DNA from: Methylobacterium radiotolerans JCM 2831
GTDB lineage: Bacteria > Pseudomonadota > Alphaproteobacteria > Rhizobiales > Beijerinckiaceae
Direction: 5' to 3'
Length of the DNA stretch: 64,000 bases
Assembly: GCF_000019725.1 (NCBI RefSeq)
Contig: NC_010510.1
Location: forward strand, 472,001 to 536,000
The notes under the pieces were generated by a model. The model saw only the letters and a program-made list of their open reading frames with translations. It searched no databases and had not been told where the DNA came from. Both the position numbers and the translations under genes were made by a program. Shown here piece after piece: positions 17,107-27,827 of this stretch (its first letter is position 1; the number at the start of each line of letters is the position of its first letter).

Positions 17107-18066
17107 TTATTGCCAGGGCAGCGCGTCGAGGTCGACGTTCCCGCCCGTGATGATCACGCTCACCCGCTTGTTCGCGAAGACGGGGCGGTTCTTGAGCACC
17201 GCCGCCAGGGCGACGGCGCTCGACGGCTCCGTGACGATCTTCAGCCGCTTCCAGATCAGCTGCATCGCCGCGACGATCTCGGCCTCGGAGACCGTGAGGA
17301 TGTCGGCGACGTGGTGGCGGACGAAGTGCCACGTGAGGTCCTTCAGCGGCACCTTCAGCCCGTCGGCGACCGTCACCGGCGCGTCGTCCGCGATGATCCG
17401 CCCGGCCTTCAGGCTGCGATGGGCGTCGTCCGCCTGCTCGGGCTCGGCCGCGTAGACGGCGATGTGCGGGGCGAGCCCGGCCAGGGTCAGGCAGGTGCCC
17501 GACACCATGCCGCCGCCGCCGATCGGGGCGATCACCGCGTCGAGATCGGGGACCTGCGCGATCAGCTCGCGGGCGCAGGTCGCCTGCCCGGCGATGACCC
17601 GGGGATCGTTGTAGGGGTGCACGAACTCCGCGCCGGTCTCGGCGACGACCTCGGCGAAGACGGCCTCGCGGGAGGAGGTGGACGGCTCGCACTCCACCAC
17701 CCGGCCGCCGTAGCCGCGCACGGCGTCCTTCTTCGCCTGGGGCGCGGTGCGCGGCATCACCACCGTGCAGGGGATGCCGCGCCGGCCCGCCGCGTAGGAC
17801 AGGCAGGTGCCGTGGTTGCCCGACGAGTGGGTCGCCACGCCCCGGGCGGCCTGCGCGTCCGTGAGGCTGAAGACGGCGTTGGAGGCACCCCGCGCCTTGA
17901 AGGCGCCGGCCTTCTGCAGGTTCTCGCACTTGAAGAACAGCTGCGCGCAGGCCGCCTCGTCGAGGAGCCGCGAGGTCAGGACCGGTGTCTCGTGGATGTG
18001 CGGCCGGATGCGCGCGTGGGCAGCCAGAACGTCGTCGAGGGTGGGCGTGATCAGGGCGCTTTCCAT
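17107..18066 (-). CDS. bhcB: Beta-hydroxyaspartate dehydratase (threonine dehydratase-like)
   Basis: A 319-residue fold-type II PLP enzyme. The lysine is K57 in FKARGASN, the SSGNHG substrate loop is at about 85-90, and the glycine-rich phosphate loop is PIGGGGMVSG. It has no C-terminal ACT domain, so it is not allosteric biosynthetic threonine dehydratase. In the cycle BhcB removes water from 3-hydroxyaspartate to give iminosuccinate, which BhcD then reduces. It lies 11 bases downstream of bhcA and 13 upstream of bhcC. Confidence 0.9.
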   Translation of the reverse strand: MESALITPTLDDVLAAHARIRPHIHETPVLTSRLLDEAACAQLFFKCENLQKAGAFKARGASNAVFSLTDAQAARGVATHSSGNHGTCLSYAAGRRGIPCTVVMPRTAPQAKKDAVRGYGGRVVECEPSTSSREAVFAEVVAETGAEFVHPYNDPRVIAGQATCARELIAQVPDLDAVIAPIGGGGMVSGTCLTLAGLAPHIAVYAAEPEQADDAHRSLKAGRIIADDAPVTVADGLKVPLKDLTWHFVRHHVADILTVSEAEIVAAMQLIWKRLKIVTEPSSAVALAAVLKNRPVFANKRVSVIITGGNVDLDALPWQ

Positions 18067-18077
18067 GGCGCTCCCCC

Positions 18078-19268
18078 TCAGGCGGCCGCGCGCAGGCCGG
18101 CGGCCGGGGCGCGGCGGTACACCGCCTGCGCGGCCGCGACCCCCGATCCCAGCTCGATGCGCAGGCCGAGATCAGCCATCGCCATCTCGGCCGCGGCGAT
18201 CCCCGACAGCGCCATCACGTCCGTCAGGCTGCCGAGATGGCCGATGCGGAAGACCTTCCCGGCCACTTCGCCGAGCCCCACCCCGAAAGCGACGTCGTAG
18301 TGGCGCGCCGCGTGGGTGACGATCCGCGTGGCGTCGAAGCCCTCCGGGGCGCAGATCGCGCTCACCGTGTCCGAGTAGAGGTCCGGGCGCGCGGCGCACA
18401 GCTCCAGGCCCCAGGCGGCGACGGCGGCGCGGATGCCGTCGGCGATGCGGCGGTGCCGGGCGAAGACGTTGTCGAGCCCCTCGGCCAGGAGCAGTTCCGT
18501 CGACAGCTTCAGGCCGTTCAGGAGGCCGACCGCCGGCGTGTAGGGGTAGGCGCCGTTCGGGTAGCCCTTCGCCATGTCGCGGACGTCGAAATAGGTCCGC
18601 GGCAGCGTGGCCGTCGCGGTGGCGGCCATGGCCCTCGGCGAGAAGGCCACGATGGCGAGGCCCGCGGGCAGCATGAAGCCCTTCTGCGAGCCGGTGACGG
18701 CGACATCGACGCCCCACTCATCCATGCGGAAATCCATGGAAGCGATCGAGCTGACGCCGTCGACCAGCAGCAGGGCCGGGTGGCCGCTGGCATCGAGGGC
18801 GCGCCGCACGGCGGCGACGTCCGAGCGGACGCCGGTCGCCGTCTCGTTGTGCGTGACGAGCACGGCCCGGATGCGGTGCGCCGTGTCGGCCGCGAGGGCC
18901 TCGGCGAAGCGGTCCGCCGGAAGACCCTCCCCCCAGGGGGCCTCGATCACCCGGACATCGAGGCCGTGGCGGCGGGTCATGTCGATCCAGCGATGGCTGA
19001 ACATGCCGTGGCGGGCGGCCAGCACAGCGTCGCCGGCGCTGAGCGTGTTGGAGAGCGCGGTCTCCCACCCGCCGGTCGCCGTCGACGGGAAGACGAACAC
19101 TTCGGCGTCCTGGCTCTTCAGCACCGTCTTCACGCCGGCGAGCGCCGGGTGGAGGATCTGCGCGAACAGCGGCGAGCGATGATCCAGCGTCGGCATGTCG
19201 GCCGCGCGACGAAGCACTTCCGGCATATTGGTCGGGCCGGGAATGAAGACGGGATTCTGTGCGAACAT
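18078..19268 (-). CDS. bhcA: Aspartate-glyoxylate aminotransferase
   Basis: A 396-residue class V PLP aminotransferase of the serine-glyoxylate/alanine-glyoxylate branch. PGPTNMPEVLRRA is at the N-terminus, and the PLP lysine is K196 in VTGSQKGFMLPAG after DGVSSIASMDF. BhcA transfers the amino group of aspartate to glyoxylate, giving glycine and oxaloacetate. The ATG at 19268 was chosen because family homology starts at FAQNPVFIPGPTN; 139 upstream open codons run across the promoter region and into bhcR. It is the first gene of the leftward operon. Confidence 0.9.
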   Translation of the reverse strand: MFAQNPVFIPGPTNMPEVLRRAADMPTLDHRSPLFAQILHPALAGVKTVLKSQDAEVFVFPSTATGGWETALSNTLSAGDAVLAARHGMFSHRWIDMTRRHGLDVRVIEAPWGEGLPADRFAEALAADTAHRIRAVLVTHNETATGVRSDVAAVRRALDASGHPALLLVDGVSSIASMDFRMDEWGVDVAVTGSQKGFMLPAGLAIVAFSPRAMAATATATLPRTYFDVRDMAKGYPNGAYPYTPAVGLLNGLKLSTELLLAEGLDNVFARHRRIADGIRAAVAAWGLELCAARPDLYSDTVSAICAPEGFDATRIVTHAARHYDVAFGVGLGEVAGKVFRIGHLGSLTDVMALSGIAAAEMAMADLGLRIELGSGVAAAQAVYRRAPAAGLRAAA

Positions 19269-19330
19269 CGGCGGCGCTCTCCTCCAATACGCGGACGATA
19301 GCACCGCCCCCGCCGCATTGATATTTTTTT

Positions 19331-19415
19331 GAAAAACTTTTTCATTAAAGCGTCGGCCGTGAAAACGCACGTCGCGGCAGAGGCTTATCTTTTTCCGTTG
19401 AGAGAAAAAATTTTC
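19331..19415. promoter_or_regulatory. AT-rich bhcA/bhcR control region with two GAAAA-TTTTC palindromes
   Basis: The 187-base gap between divergent bhcA and bhcR is strikingly AT-rich for this genome. It contains a perfect palindrome GAAAAACTTTTTC (19331-19343, 6-1-6) and a related imperfect one GAAAAAATTTTC (19404-19415). IclR-family regulators often bind GAAA-TTTC type palindromes next to their own gene, so these are good candidate BhcR operators. The palindromes are seen directly; their function is inferred. Confidence 0.6.
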
Positions 19416-19455
19416 CACTCTACGGAAGGCGGGGACCGGGAGGGGCGAGGACGCC

Positions 19456-20304
19456 ATGGATACGGGAAACCGGCGGCGCGGGCGGCCGAAAGGGTTCGGC
19501 GGCGCCAAGCCCACGGCGACCATCCAGGCGCTCGACCGCGCCCTCGATGTCCTCGACGTTCTGGCGGGCGGCGACGGGCTGACGCTCTCCGAACTGGCCG
19601 GGAGGCTCGAGCAATCCGTCGCGACCATGCACCGGGTCCTCGCGACGCTCGAGCGCCGCGGACTCGTCGAGATCAGCGCCGACAAGCAGGAGTGGCACGT
19701 CGGTGCGGAGGCCTACCGGCTCGGATCGGCCTTCCTGCGCCGCCACAACGTCGTCGAGCGGAGCCGGTCGATGATGTGGACGCTGATGCAGGAGACCGGC
19801 GAGACCTCCAATCTCGGCGTCGAGAAGGACGGCAACGTCCTGTTCGTCAGCCAGGTGGAGACCCACGAGACGATCCGCGCCTTCTTCCCGCCGGGATCCC
19901 TGTCGCCGCTGCACGCGTCGGGCATCGGGAAGGCGCTGCTGAGCACCTACGCGCCGGCCCGGACCGAGCGCCTGTTCCGGGGGAGGACCTTCGCGCGCTT
20001 CACCGACAAGACCATCGGCTCGCTGGACCAGCTGCGCGACGACGTCGAGGCGACCCGCCGCCGGGGTTACGCGATCGACGACGAGGAGCGGAGCATCGGG
20101 ATGCGCTGCGTCGCCGCCCCGATCCTCAACGTCCACGGTGAGGCCATCGCGGGGATCTCGGTGTCGGGGCCGACGCACCGGCTGTCCGACGAGAAGCTGC
20201 GCGCGATCGGCGAGCGGGTGCGGAGAGGCGCCGCTGCGGTCTCGCGCGCCCTCGGCGCGCCCGCCGCGACGACCGAGGCGCCGGACGAGCCCGGCCGGGA
20301 CTGA
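19456..20304 (+). CDS. bhcR: IclR-family regulator of the bhc operon
   Basis: A 282-residue IclR protein. The N-terminal tail is basic (NRRRGRPKGFGGAK). The winged HTH covers about residues 25-85 (LTLSELAGRLEQSVATMHRVL), and the GAF-like effector domain runs from about 95 to 265, ending in the usual IclR VAAPILN and AGISVSGP elements. It is divergent from bhcA, as in known beta-hydroxyaspartate cycle loci where BhcR senses glyoxylate. The assignment rests on family plus gene order. Confidence 0.9.
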   Translation: MDTGNRRRGRPKGFGGAKPTATIQALDRALDVLDVLAGGDGLTLSELAGRLEQSVATMHRVLATLERRGLVEISADKQEWHVGAEAYRLGSAFLRRHNVVERSRSMMWTLMQETGETSNLGVEKDGNVLFVSQVETHETIRAFFPPGSLSPLHASGIGKALLSTYAPARTERLFRGRTFARFTDKTIGSLDQLRDDVEATRRRGYAIDDEERSIGMRCVAAPILNVHGEAIAGISVSGPTHRLSDEKLRAIGERVRRGAAAVSRALGAPAATTEAPDEPGRD

Positions 20305-20330
20305 CCAGTGGGGCTCCGGCGCGGAGCGCC

Positions 20331-20576
20331 CTAGCGCCCGCGATGCGGGCGGCGCGGATCGGCGATTCCGACCGTCGGCGGGCGTCTGCCGCCGGCGTCG
20401 AGAATAGCGGCGCGCCCGTCCGGCGCCGTGCGCGGACCCGCGACCGCCGCGCGGCCCTGGAGGCCCCCGGGAGCCGTGACGGCCGGGATGCCGGCGGGGG
20501 CCGTGAAGCTCTGCGCCAGGGCGGGCCCGGACAGGCCGATCCCGATCAGGGCGCCGATCAGTAGACGAGAGGCCAT
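20331..20576 (-). CDS. Small exported protein of unknown function
   Basis: An 81-residue protein with a clear signal peptide (MASRLLIGALIGIGLSGPALAQ). The mature part is Pro/Gly/Arg/Ala-rich with no recognised domain and ends in basic residues. A longer in-frame reading to 20855 was rejected because the signal peptide marks the start. It is convergent with bhcR and divergent from the phospholipase-like gene. I do not recognise the family. Confidence 0.55.
   Translation of the reverse strand: MASRLLIGALIGIGLSGPALAQSFTAPAGIPAVTAPGGLQGRAAVAGPRTAPDGRAAILDAGGRRPPTVGIADPRRPHRGR
20335..20351. terminator. Possible hairpin at bhcR 3' end
   Basis: CGCCCGC, three bases, GCGGGCG forms a short perfect stem 30 bases after the bhcR stop codon. 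There is no T-tract, and it overlaps the last codons of the converging small gene, so it is only a weak candidate. Confidence 0.3.
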
Positions 20577-20833
20577 GGCGGCGGTCCAGCTCAGATCTGT
20601 CGCCGGGATCAGCCCGGCCGCGCTCCTCGAGATGTGGGATCGGCCACCCCGCGGTCCAACACGCGGCCCGACCCGCCAGCCAGACACTCGTGCGCCCGCG
20701 CACGGCACCGAACAGCCCGGTGCCGCCCCCGGCCGCGCGACGCGCGTACAGGGCCCCGTAACCGGGGTGGACAAAATTCCGGAACGGGAAAGCCGAGCTT
20801 CGAGTTGAGGGGCCGCTGAATCGGGGGCCAACC

Positions 20834-21466
20834 GTGAGACCGTCTCTCCTCGCAACGCTCGGGCTGCTGCTCGTCGCCTGCCCGCACCCGTCCAGGGCGC
20901 AGGATGTCCGCGATCCTCAACGTGTCCAGAGCGTCCAGCAAGACGTGCAGGACGTCCGGGGCCTGCCCGCCGCCACCGTCGAGCCGGGCGAGCCCCGCCC
21001 GGGACCGCCCCCGCCGCTCCCGGACATCTCCGACCCGAACGGCCGGGCCGGCGAGGCCCTGAACGAGCCGGGCGAGCGCTCCGGCATCCCGAAGGCCCTG
21101 CGCTCCTCCGGGTCGAAGGCGGGCGGGCCGGCCAACGACCTCAACCCGAGCGGCCGGGCCGAGGCGCCGGCACCGCCGAAGGGCGACCTGGGCCGGGTCA
21201 TCGCCGGCAAGGAGCTGTTCCACGGCAATTACTGCGGCACGGGGCAGCGCGGCGAGGGGCTGCCGCCGACCGACGCCCTCGATGCGGCGTGCATGCGCCA
21301 CGACGCCTGCTACGACACGGCGGGGTACCGCTCGTGCGCCTGCGACGCGGCGCTGAAGCGCGAGGCCTCCGCCGTCTCGGACAGCCCGAACGCGGCGCTG
21401 GAGGTGCGGCGCCGGGCGCTGAGCGTGATCGAGGCCGCGACCGCGATGGCGTGCCGCGCGCCCTGA
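20834..21466 (+). CDS. Exported phospholipase A2-like protein
   Basis: A 210-residue exported protein. The N-terminus has a signal peptide with a possible lipobox (LVAC, cysteine 16), so it may be a lipoprotein. Residues 20-125 are a Pro/Gly-rich linker. The C-terminal part has the phospholipase A2 hallmarks: a calcium-loop-like NYCGTGQRG at 132-140 and the CMRHDACYD active-site helix with H156-D157, followed by a Cys-containing second helix. Bacterial members of this fold are few and mostly uncharacterised. Catalysis is a reasonable inference, but substrate and target membrane are unknown. Confidence 0.75.
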   Translation: MRPSLLATLGLLLVACPHPSRAQDVRDPQRVQSVQQDVQDVRGLPAATVEPGEPRPGPPPPLPDISDPNGRAGEALNEPGERSGIPKALRSSGSKAGGPANDLNPSGRAEAPAPPKGDLGRVIAGKELFHGNYCGTGQRGEGLPPTDALDAACMRHDACYDTAGYRSCACDAALKREASAVSDSPNAALEVRRRALSVIEAATAMACRAP

Positions 21467-21598
21467 GAGCCGCGCGCGGCCGGCGGCCGTCGCCGGGGCT
21501 GCCGCGGCGCGCGAATCCGCCCCGGTGACGCCACCATGGGCTTGCATCCCGGCGCATGCCTGCTTTGACGGGCCGCTGTCGAAGTCCGGTCTCGCCTT

Positions 21599-23917
21599 TT
21601 GCCCCACCTCTCCTCATCGCAGGGTCCTGATGCGAGCGCGGCCCGCCGGGGGGCGGGCGCGGCGCGGTGGATCGCGCCCGCGATCCTGGCCGCCGGCCTG
21701 CTCGCGACCGGGGTCAGCACCGCCCTCACGTGGCAGGCGGCGGCGCTGCGCGAGCGCCTGACCTTCGAGCACGCCACCGAGATCGAGCTGCGCACCGTCG
21801 AGGACCAGTTCCGCACCTACACGGCCCTCCTGCGCGGCGCCGCCGGCCTGTTCGCCGCCGAGGACGACACCGTCACGCTGGCCCAGTTCCGGGCCTACGT
21901 GCAGCGGATCGAGCTGCAGCGCCTCTATCCCGGCTTCCTCGGCATCGGCTTCACGCCGACCCTGCCCGCCTCGGCGCGGGAGACCTTCGCCGCGCGCGCC
22001 GAGGCGCTGGGCGTCGAGAAGTTCCGGGTGCGGCCGCCCACCGACAACCCGATGATCAGCCCGGTCCTGTTCGCCGAGCCGCCGAATCCGCGCAACCTCG
22101 CCGCCATCGGCTACGACGTGATGTCCGACCCGGTGCGGCGCGACATGGTCGAGCGCGCCCGGGACACCGGCCGGCCGGCCGCCTCGGCGCGGATCCAGCT
22201 CGTGCAGGAGATCGACGCGAACAAGCAGGCGGGCTTCCTCGTGGCCATGCCGGTCTATGCCGGCGGCGCCGTGCCGCCCGACCTCGAAGACCGGCGCCGG
22301 CGCTTCCTGGGCTTCGTGTTCGGCGCCTTCCGGGCCGACGACCTGTTCAACAGCATCGTGGCGGCCGAGGCCGAGGAGGACGCGGCCTTCGCCATCTACG
22401 ACGGCGCGCCGAGCGAGGCGAACCTGCTGCACCGGTCCGCGCGGGTCCCCGCCGCCGGGGCGGGGCGCCTCACCCGCGAGGCGCATCTCGAGCTCGGCGG
22501 CCGCACCTGGACCGTCGCGTTCGCGCAGCGCGTCTCGCCCCGGCGCGGCTCGGCGCTGCCGGAGATCTGGCTCGTCTGCGGCGGGGGCCTGTTCGCCACC
22601 GCGCTGCTGGCCCTCGCGGCCTACCGGCAGCGCCGCACGCAGGACGAGATCCGCCAGCTCAACGCGTCGCTGGAGGCCCGCGTCGAGGAGCGGACGCGCG
22701 ATCTCCGGGCGGCGGCCGACCGTCTGCGGCAGGCCGGGGAGGAGCGGGCGCGCATGGAGGAGGCGCTGCGCCAGTCGCAGAAGATGGAGGCGGTGGGCCA
22801 GCTCACCGGCGGGCTGGCGCACGACTTCAACAACCTGCTGGCGGGCATCTCGGGCTCGCTGGAGCTCATCGAGGCCCGCATCGCCCAGGGCCGGTCGAAG
22901 GATGTCGGCAAGTACATCGCCGCCGCCCAGGGGGCCGCCCGGCGGGCCGCGGCCCTGACCCACCGCCTGCTCGCGTTCTCGCGCCGCCAGACGCTGGCGC
23001 CCAAGGCCATCGACGCCGACCGGCTCGTCCGCGGGATGCTCGACCTGATCCAGCGCACGGTCGGGCCGAGCGTCGAGGTGCGGCACGTCGGGGCGGACGG
23101 GCTCTGGACCGTCCTGGCGGACCCGTCCCAGCTGGAGAACGCGCTCCTGAACCTCTGCATCAACGCGCGGGACGCGATGCCGGAGGGCGGCCGGATCACC
23201 ATCGAGACGGACAATTGCTGGATCGACCGGCAGCGGGCCGAGGCGCAGGACATGCCGGAGGGGCCGTACCTGTCGCTGTGCGTGTCGGATACCGGCACCG
23301 GCATGCCGCCGGCGGTCGTCGCCCGGGCGTTCGATCCGTTCTTCACCACCAAGCCGATGGGCGAGGGCACCGGCCTCGGCCTGTCGATGATCTACGGCTT
23401 CGCCAAGCAGTCGGGCGGACAGGTCCGGATCAACTCGACGGTCGGCCGGGGCACGAATGTGTGCATCTACCTGCCGCGGCATTTCGGCGAGGCGGACGCG
23501 GACGGGCCCGACCCGGGCAGAGGCCGGATGGCGCCGGCCGAGGCGGGCGAGACCGTGCTGATCGTGGACGACGAGCCGACGGTGCGCATGCTGGTGACGG
23601 ACGTGCTGAGCGACCTCGGCTACACGGCGATCGAGGCGGCGGACGGCGCGGGCGGGCTCAGCGTGCTGCAGTCGGGCGCGCGGATCGACCTGCTCGTCAC
23701 GGATGTCGGTCTGCCCGGCGGCATGAACGGGCGCCAGATGGCGGACGCCGCGCGCGTCGGCCGACCGAACCTGAAGGTGCTGTTCATCACCGGCTTCGCC
23801 GAGTCGGCGCTGCCGGGCGACGGACGTCTCGAGCCCGGCATGGCTGTGCTGACCAAGCCGTTCGCCGTGGAGGCCCTGGCCGCCCGCATCCGCGAGATGA
23901 TCGCGCGCGGAACCTGA
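21599..23917 (+). CDS. CHASE-domain hybrid histidine kinase with receiver
   Basis: A 772-residue membrane sensor kinase. A first membrane helix (about 24-42) leads to a periplasmic CHASE domain (about 75-270), then a second helix (about 320-340), a coiled coil, a HisKA-type helix with phospho-accepting H408 in GLAHDFNNLL, an HATPase domain (about 500-635) and a C-terminal receiver with D702 in VTDVGLPGG. The only usable start near the first helix is a TTG at 21599 with a poor ribosome site, so the N-terminus is uncertain. CHASE sensors bind small ligands; this one is unidentified. Confidence 0.9.
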   Translation: MPHLSSSQGPDASAARRGAGAARWIAPAILAAGLLATGVSTALTWQAAALRERLTFEHATEIELRTVEDQFRTYTALLRGAAGLFAAEDDTVTLAQFRAYVQRIELQRLYPGFLGIGFTPTLPASARETFAARAEALGVEKFRVRPPTDNPMISPVLFAEPPNPRNLAAIGYDVMSDPVRRDMVERARDTGRPAASARIQLVQEIDANKQAGFLVAMPVYAGGAVPPDLEDRRRRFLGFVFGAFRADDLFNSIVAAEAEEDAAFAIYDGAPSEANLLHRSARVPAAGAGRLTREAHLELGGRTWTVAFAQRVSPRRGSALPEIWLVCGGGLFATALLALAAYRQRRTQDEIRQLNASLEARVEERTRDLRAAADRLRQAGEERARMEEALRQSQKMEAVGQLTGGLAHDFNNLLAGISGSLELIEARIAQGRSKDVGKYIAAAQGAARRAAALTHRLLAFSRRQTLAPKAIDADRLVRGMLDLIQRTVGPSVEVRHVGADGLWTVLADPSQLENALLNLCINARDAMPEGGRITIETDNCWIDRQRAEAQDMPEGPYLSLCVSDTGTGMPPAVVARAFDPFFTTKPMGEGTGLGLSMIYGFAKQSGGQVRINSTVGRGTNVCIYLPRHFGEADADGPDPGRGRMAPAEAGETVLIVDDEPTVRMLVTDVLSDLGYTAIEAADGAGGLSVLQSGARIDLLVTDVGLPGGMNGRQMADAARVGRPNLKVLFITGFAESALPGDGRLEPGMAVLTKPFAVEALAARIREMIARGT

Positions 23918-23947
23918 CCGGCCCTGGCGGCGGCCCGCGGGCGCTCC

Positions 23948-23974
23948 CGCCCTGCGCCGGATCGGCGCAGGGCG
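23948..23974 (+). terminator. GC-rich hairpin downstream of the CHASE kinase gene
   Basis: An 11-base perfect stem (23948-23958 with 23964-23974) and a five-base loop lie 31 bases after the kinase stop codon and before the next gene. It lacks a clear T-tract, so it is a terminator-like hairpin rather than a textbook intrinsic terminator. Confidence 0.5.
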
Positions 23975-24054
23975 CCCTCCGGCGGCACGGCCGCGGCCAT
24001 CGCCGCCCTGCCATTCGTTGAGATCGCGGCCCCGGAGGCCTATGCAGGGGCATC

Positions 24055-26094
<2,040 letters not shown>

Positions 26095-26232
26095 CGGGTC
26101 CGGCGCGTCGGGTCATGGTGAGCGCCGAACCGGCCCCGACCCGCGCTGGCCGGCGCCCCTGAGCGCGGCCCGGTGCGATCCCGGGCTGGTCCGCCCGTTC
26201 CAGGAGGCCGTCGCGCCCGCGCGACGGGCGCC

Positions 26233-26925
26233 TCAGCCCGCCTTGGCCGGCAGGGTGAAGAGGTCGATGAAGGACCGCGCCAGGTCGACCGCCCCCGCGA
26301 CGGCGAGCGTGCCGCCGGCGCCGTCCCGGTCCAGGGGCGCCTTGCCGTAGATCGTGCGGCGCAGCGCCAGCGTGTCGCCGGTGAAGGCGAGGTCGGGCGC
26401 CTCCGCGACGCCCCGGCGCACGCGGATCTCGCCGCCGGCGACCGTCGCGACGAAATCCTCGCCGGGGAAGTGGAACGCGACCGTCGCCGACAGCGCCGCC
26501 GCGCGCCCGCGATCGACCAGGGCCTGGAGCGACATCATGGCCGAGGCCGCCGACATGAACAGGCTCGGGTCGTGCCGCGGCGAGCGGGCGGCCCAGCGGC
26601 CCAGGTCGCGCATCAGGGGCGCGGCGTCGCGGCCCCAGTCGGTGAGATCGTAGACCTGCACGTTGGCCGGCGACGGCAGCCGGTAGCGCAGGACGATGCC
26701 CGCAGCCTCCAGGCTCTCGAGCCGCTGCGTCAGCACGTTCGCGCTGATCCCCGGCAGGTTCGCCCGGATCTCGCCGAAGCGGCGCGGGCCGTAGACCAGT
26801 TCGCGCATGATCAGCAGCGACCAGCGCTCGCCGATGAACTCCAGCGCGAGGGCCGTGCCGCAGGCGTCGTCGTAGACGCGCTCGCGCGGCCCGGACGCCG
26901 AAATAGTTACTTTTTCTGACTTCAT
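26233..26925 (-). CDS. HxlR-family regulator with C-terminal SCP2-like domain
   Basis: A 230-residue regulator. Residues 15-110 are the HxlR winged helix-turn-helix ([20 protein letters not shown], then [20 protein letters not shown]). Residues 125-225 look like the SCP2 sterol-carrier-type domain often fused to HxlR proteins in actinobacteria and alphaproteobacteria. The frame stays open far upstream, but the ATG at 26925 fits the domain start and the divergent gene. It probably controls the divergent VOC and reductase genes, 99 bases away. Confidence 0.88.
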   Translation of the reverse strand: MKSEKVTISASGPRERVYDDACGTALALEFIGERWSLLIMRELVYGPRRFGEIRANLPGISANVLTQRLESLEAAGIVLRYRLPSPANVQVYDLTDWGRDAAPLMRDLGRWAARSPRHDPSLFMSAASAMMSLQALVDRGRAAALSATVAFHFPGEDFVATVAGGEIRVRRGVAEAPDLAFTGDTLALRRTIYGKAPLDRDGAGGTLAVAGAVDLARSFIDLFTLPAKAG

Positions 26926-26942
26926 GGTTGCTTTGTGTAACC
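26926..26942. promoter_or_regulatory. Candidate HxlR operator
   Basis: GGTTGC, five bases, GTAACC (five of six positions pair) directly abuts the HxlR start codon and lies in the short divergent gap. Position and symmetry suggest autoregulation; no binding consensus was available to test it. Confidence 0.35.
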
Positions 26943-27024
26943 GAGAGTGCGAGCCTGGGCAAAGCGGGGCCGGAGGGGGCGCCGCGGAGCGGCCGTAGCG
27001 CCGATTGTCACGGAGGAGCGCCCG

Positions 27025-27816
27025 ATGCCACCCGCCGAGGGGACACCCATCTGGTTCGAGCTGAACGGAACCGACCCGGACGCCGCACAGGCCTTCTACG
27101 AGGCGGTCGCGGGCTGGCGCGTCGCGCCGTCGCCGATGCCCGAGCACGGCGGCTACCGGATCGCGGAGGCCGACGGGGTGCCCGTGGCCGGGATCCGCCG
27201 GTCGATGCCCGAGGCGCCCGGCCTTCCCGGCTGGGCGATCTACCTCGCGACGCGGGACGTCGACGCCGTGGCGGCCCGCGCGGTCGAACTCGGTGGCGCG
27301 GTCCCGTTCGGACCCGTCGACATCCCCCATGTCGGCCGCTTCGCCATGGTGAGCGACCCGCAGGGCGTGATCTTCGCCGTGATGGATCCGGCCAATCCCG
27401 GCGCGAGCCGGGCCTTCGGGCCGGTGCCCCTCGGCACGGAGCGGACCCGCGGCCACGGCGTCTGGATCGAGCTCGCCACTCCCGATCCCGCGGCGGCCCT
27501 CGCCTTCTACGGCGCGCTCTTCGGCTGGGAGAAGCTCGGGGCCATGCCGATGGGCGACATGGGCGAGTACGCCTTCATCGGGCGGGGCGACCTGCGCCCC
27601 GGCGCGGTGATGTCGAGCGCGGCCACCGGCGCGCCGGCCCGGTGGAACTGGTACGTCCACGTGGCCGACATCGACGGCGCGCTCGCGACTGTCCGGGATC
27701 TGGGCGGCACGGTCCTCCAGGGGCCGGACCCGATCCCCGGTGGCAGCTACGCGGCCAACATCGCCGATCCCGCGGGCAACCGGCTCGGCCTCGCCGGCCC
27801 GCGGCACGCGTCGTGA
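27025..27816 (+). CDS. Two-domain VOC (glyoxalase/bleomycin resistance-type) protein
   Basis: A 263-residue protein with two vicinal-oxygen-chelate modules. The first runs about 8-118 (PIWFELNGTDPDAAQAFYEA) and the second about 135-258 (WIELATPDPAAALAFYGALFG, ending AANIADPAGNRLGL). The domain pair resembles the CFP30-like VOC proteins. The ATG at 27025 follows a CGGAGGAG ribosome site. It starts a three-gene run (VOC, PhnB-like, reductase-fold) divergent from HxlR. Substrate unknown. Confidence 0.88.
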   Translation: MPPAEGTPIWFELNGTDPDAAQAFYEAVAGWRVAPSPMPEHGGYRIAEADGVPVAGIRRSMPEAPGLPGWAIYLATRDVDAVAARAVELGGAVPFGPVDIPHVGRFAMVSDPQGVIFAVMDPANPGASRAFGPVPLGTERTRGHGVWIELATPDPAAALAFYGALFGWEKLGAMPMGDMGEYAFIGRGDLRPGAVMSSAATGAPARWNWYVHVADIDGALATVRDLGGTVLQGPDPIPGGSYAANIADPAGNRLGLAGPRHAS

Positions 27817-27827
27817 GGGAGGCGGCG

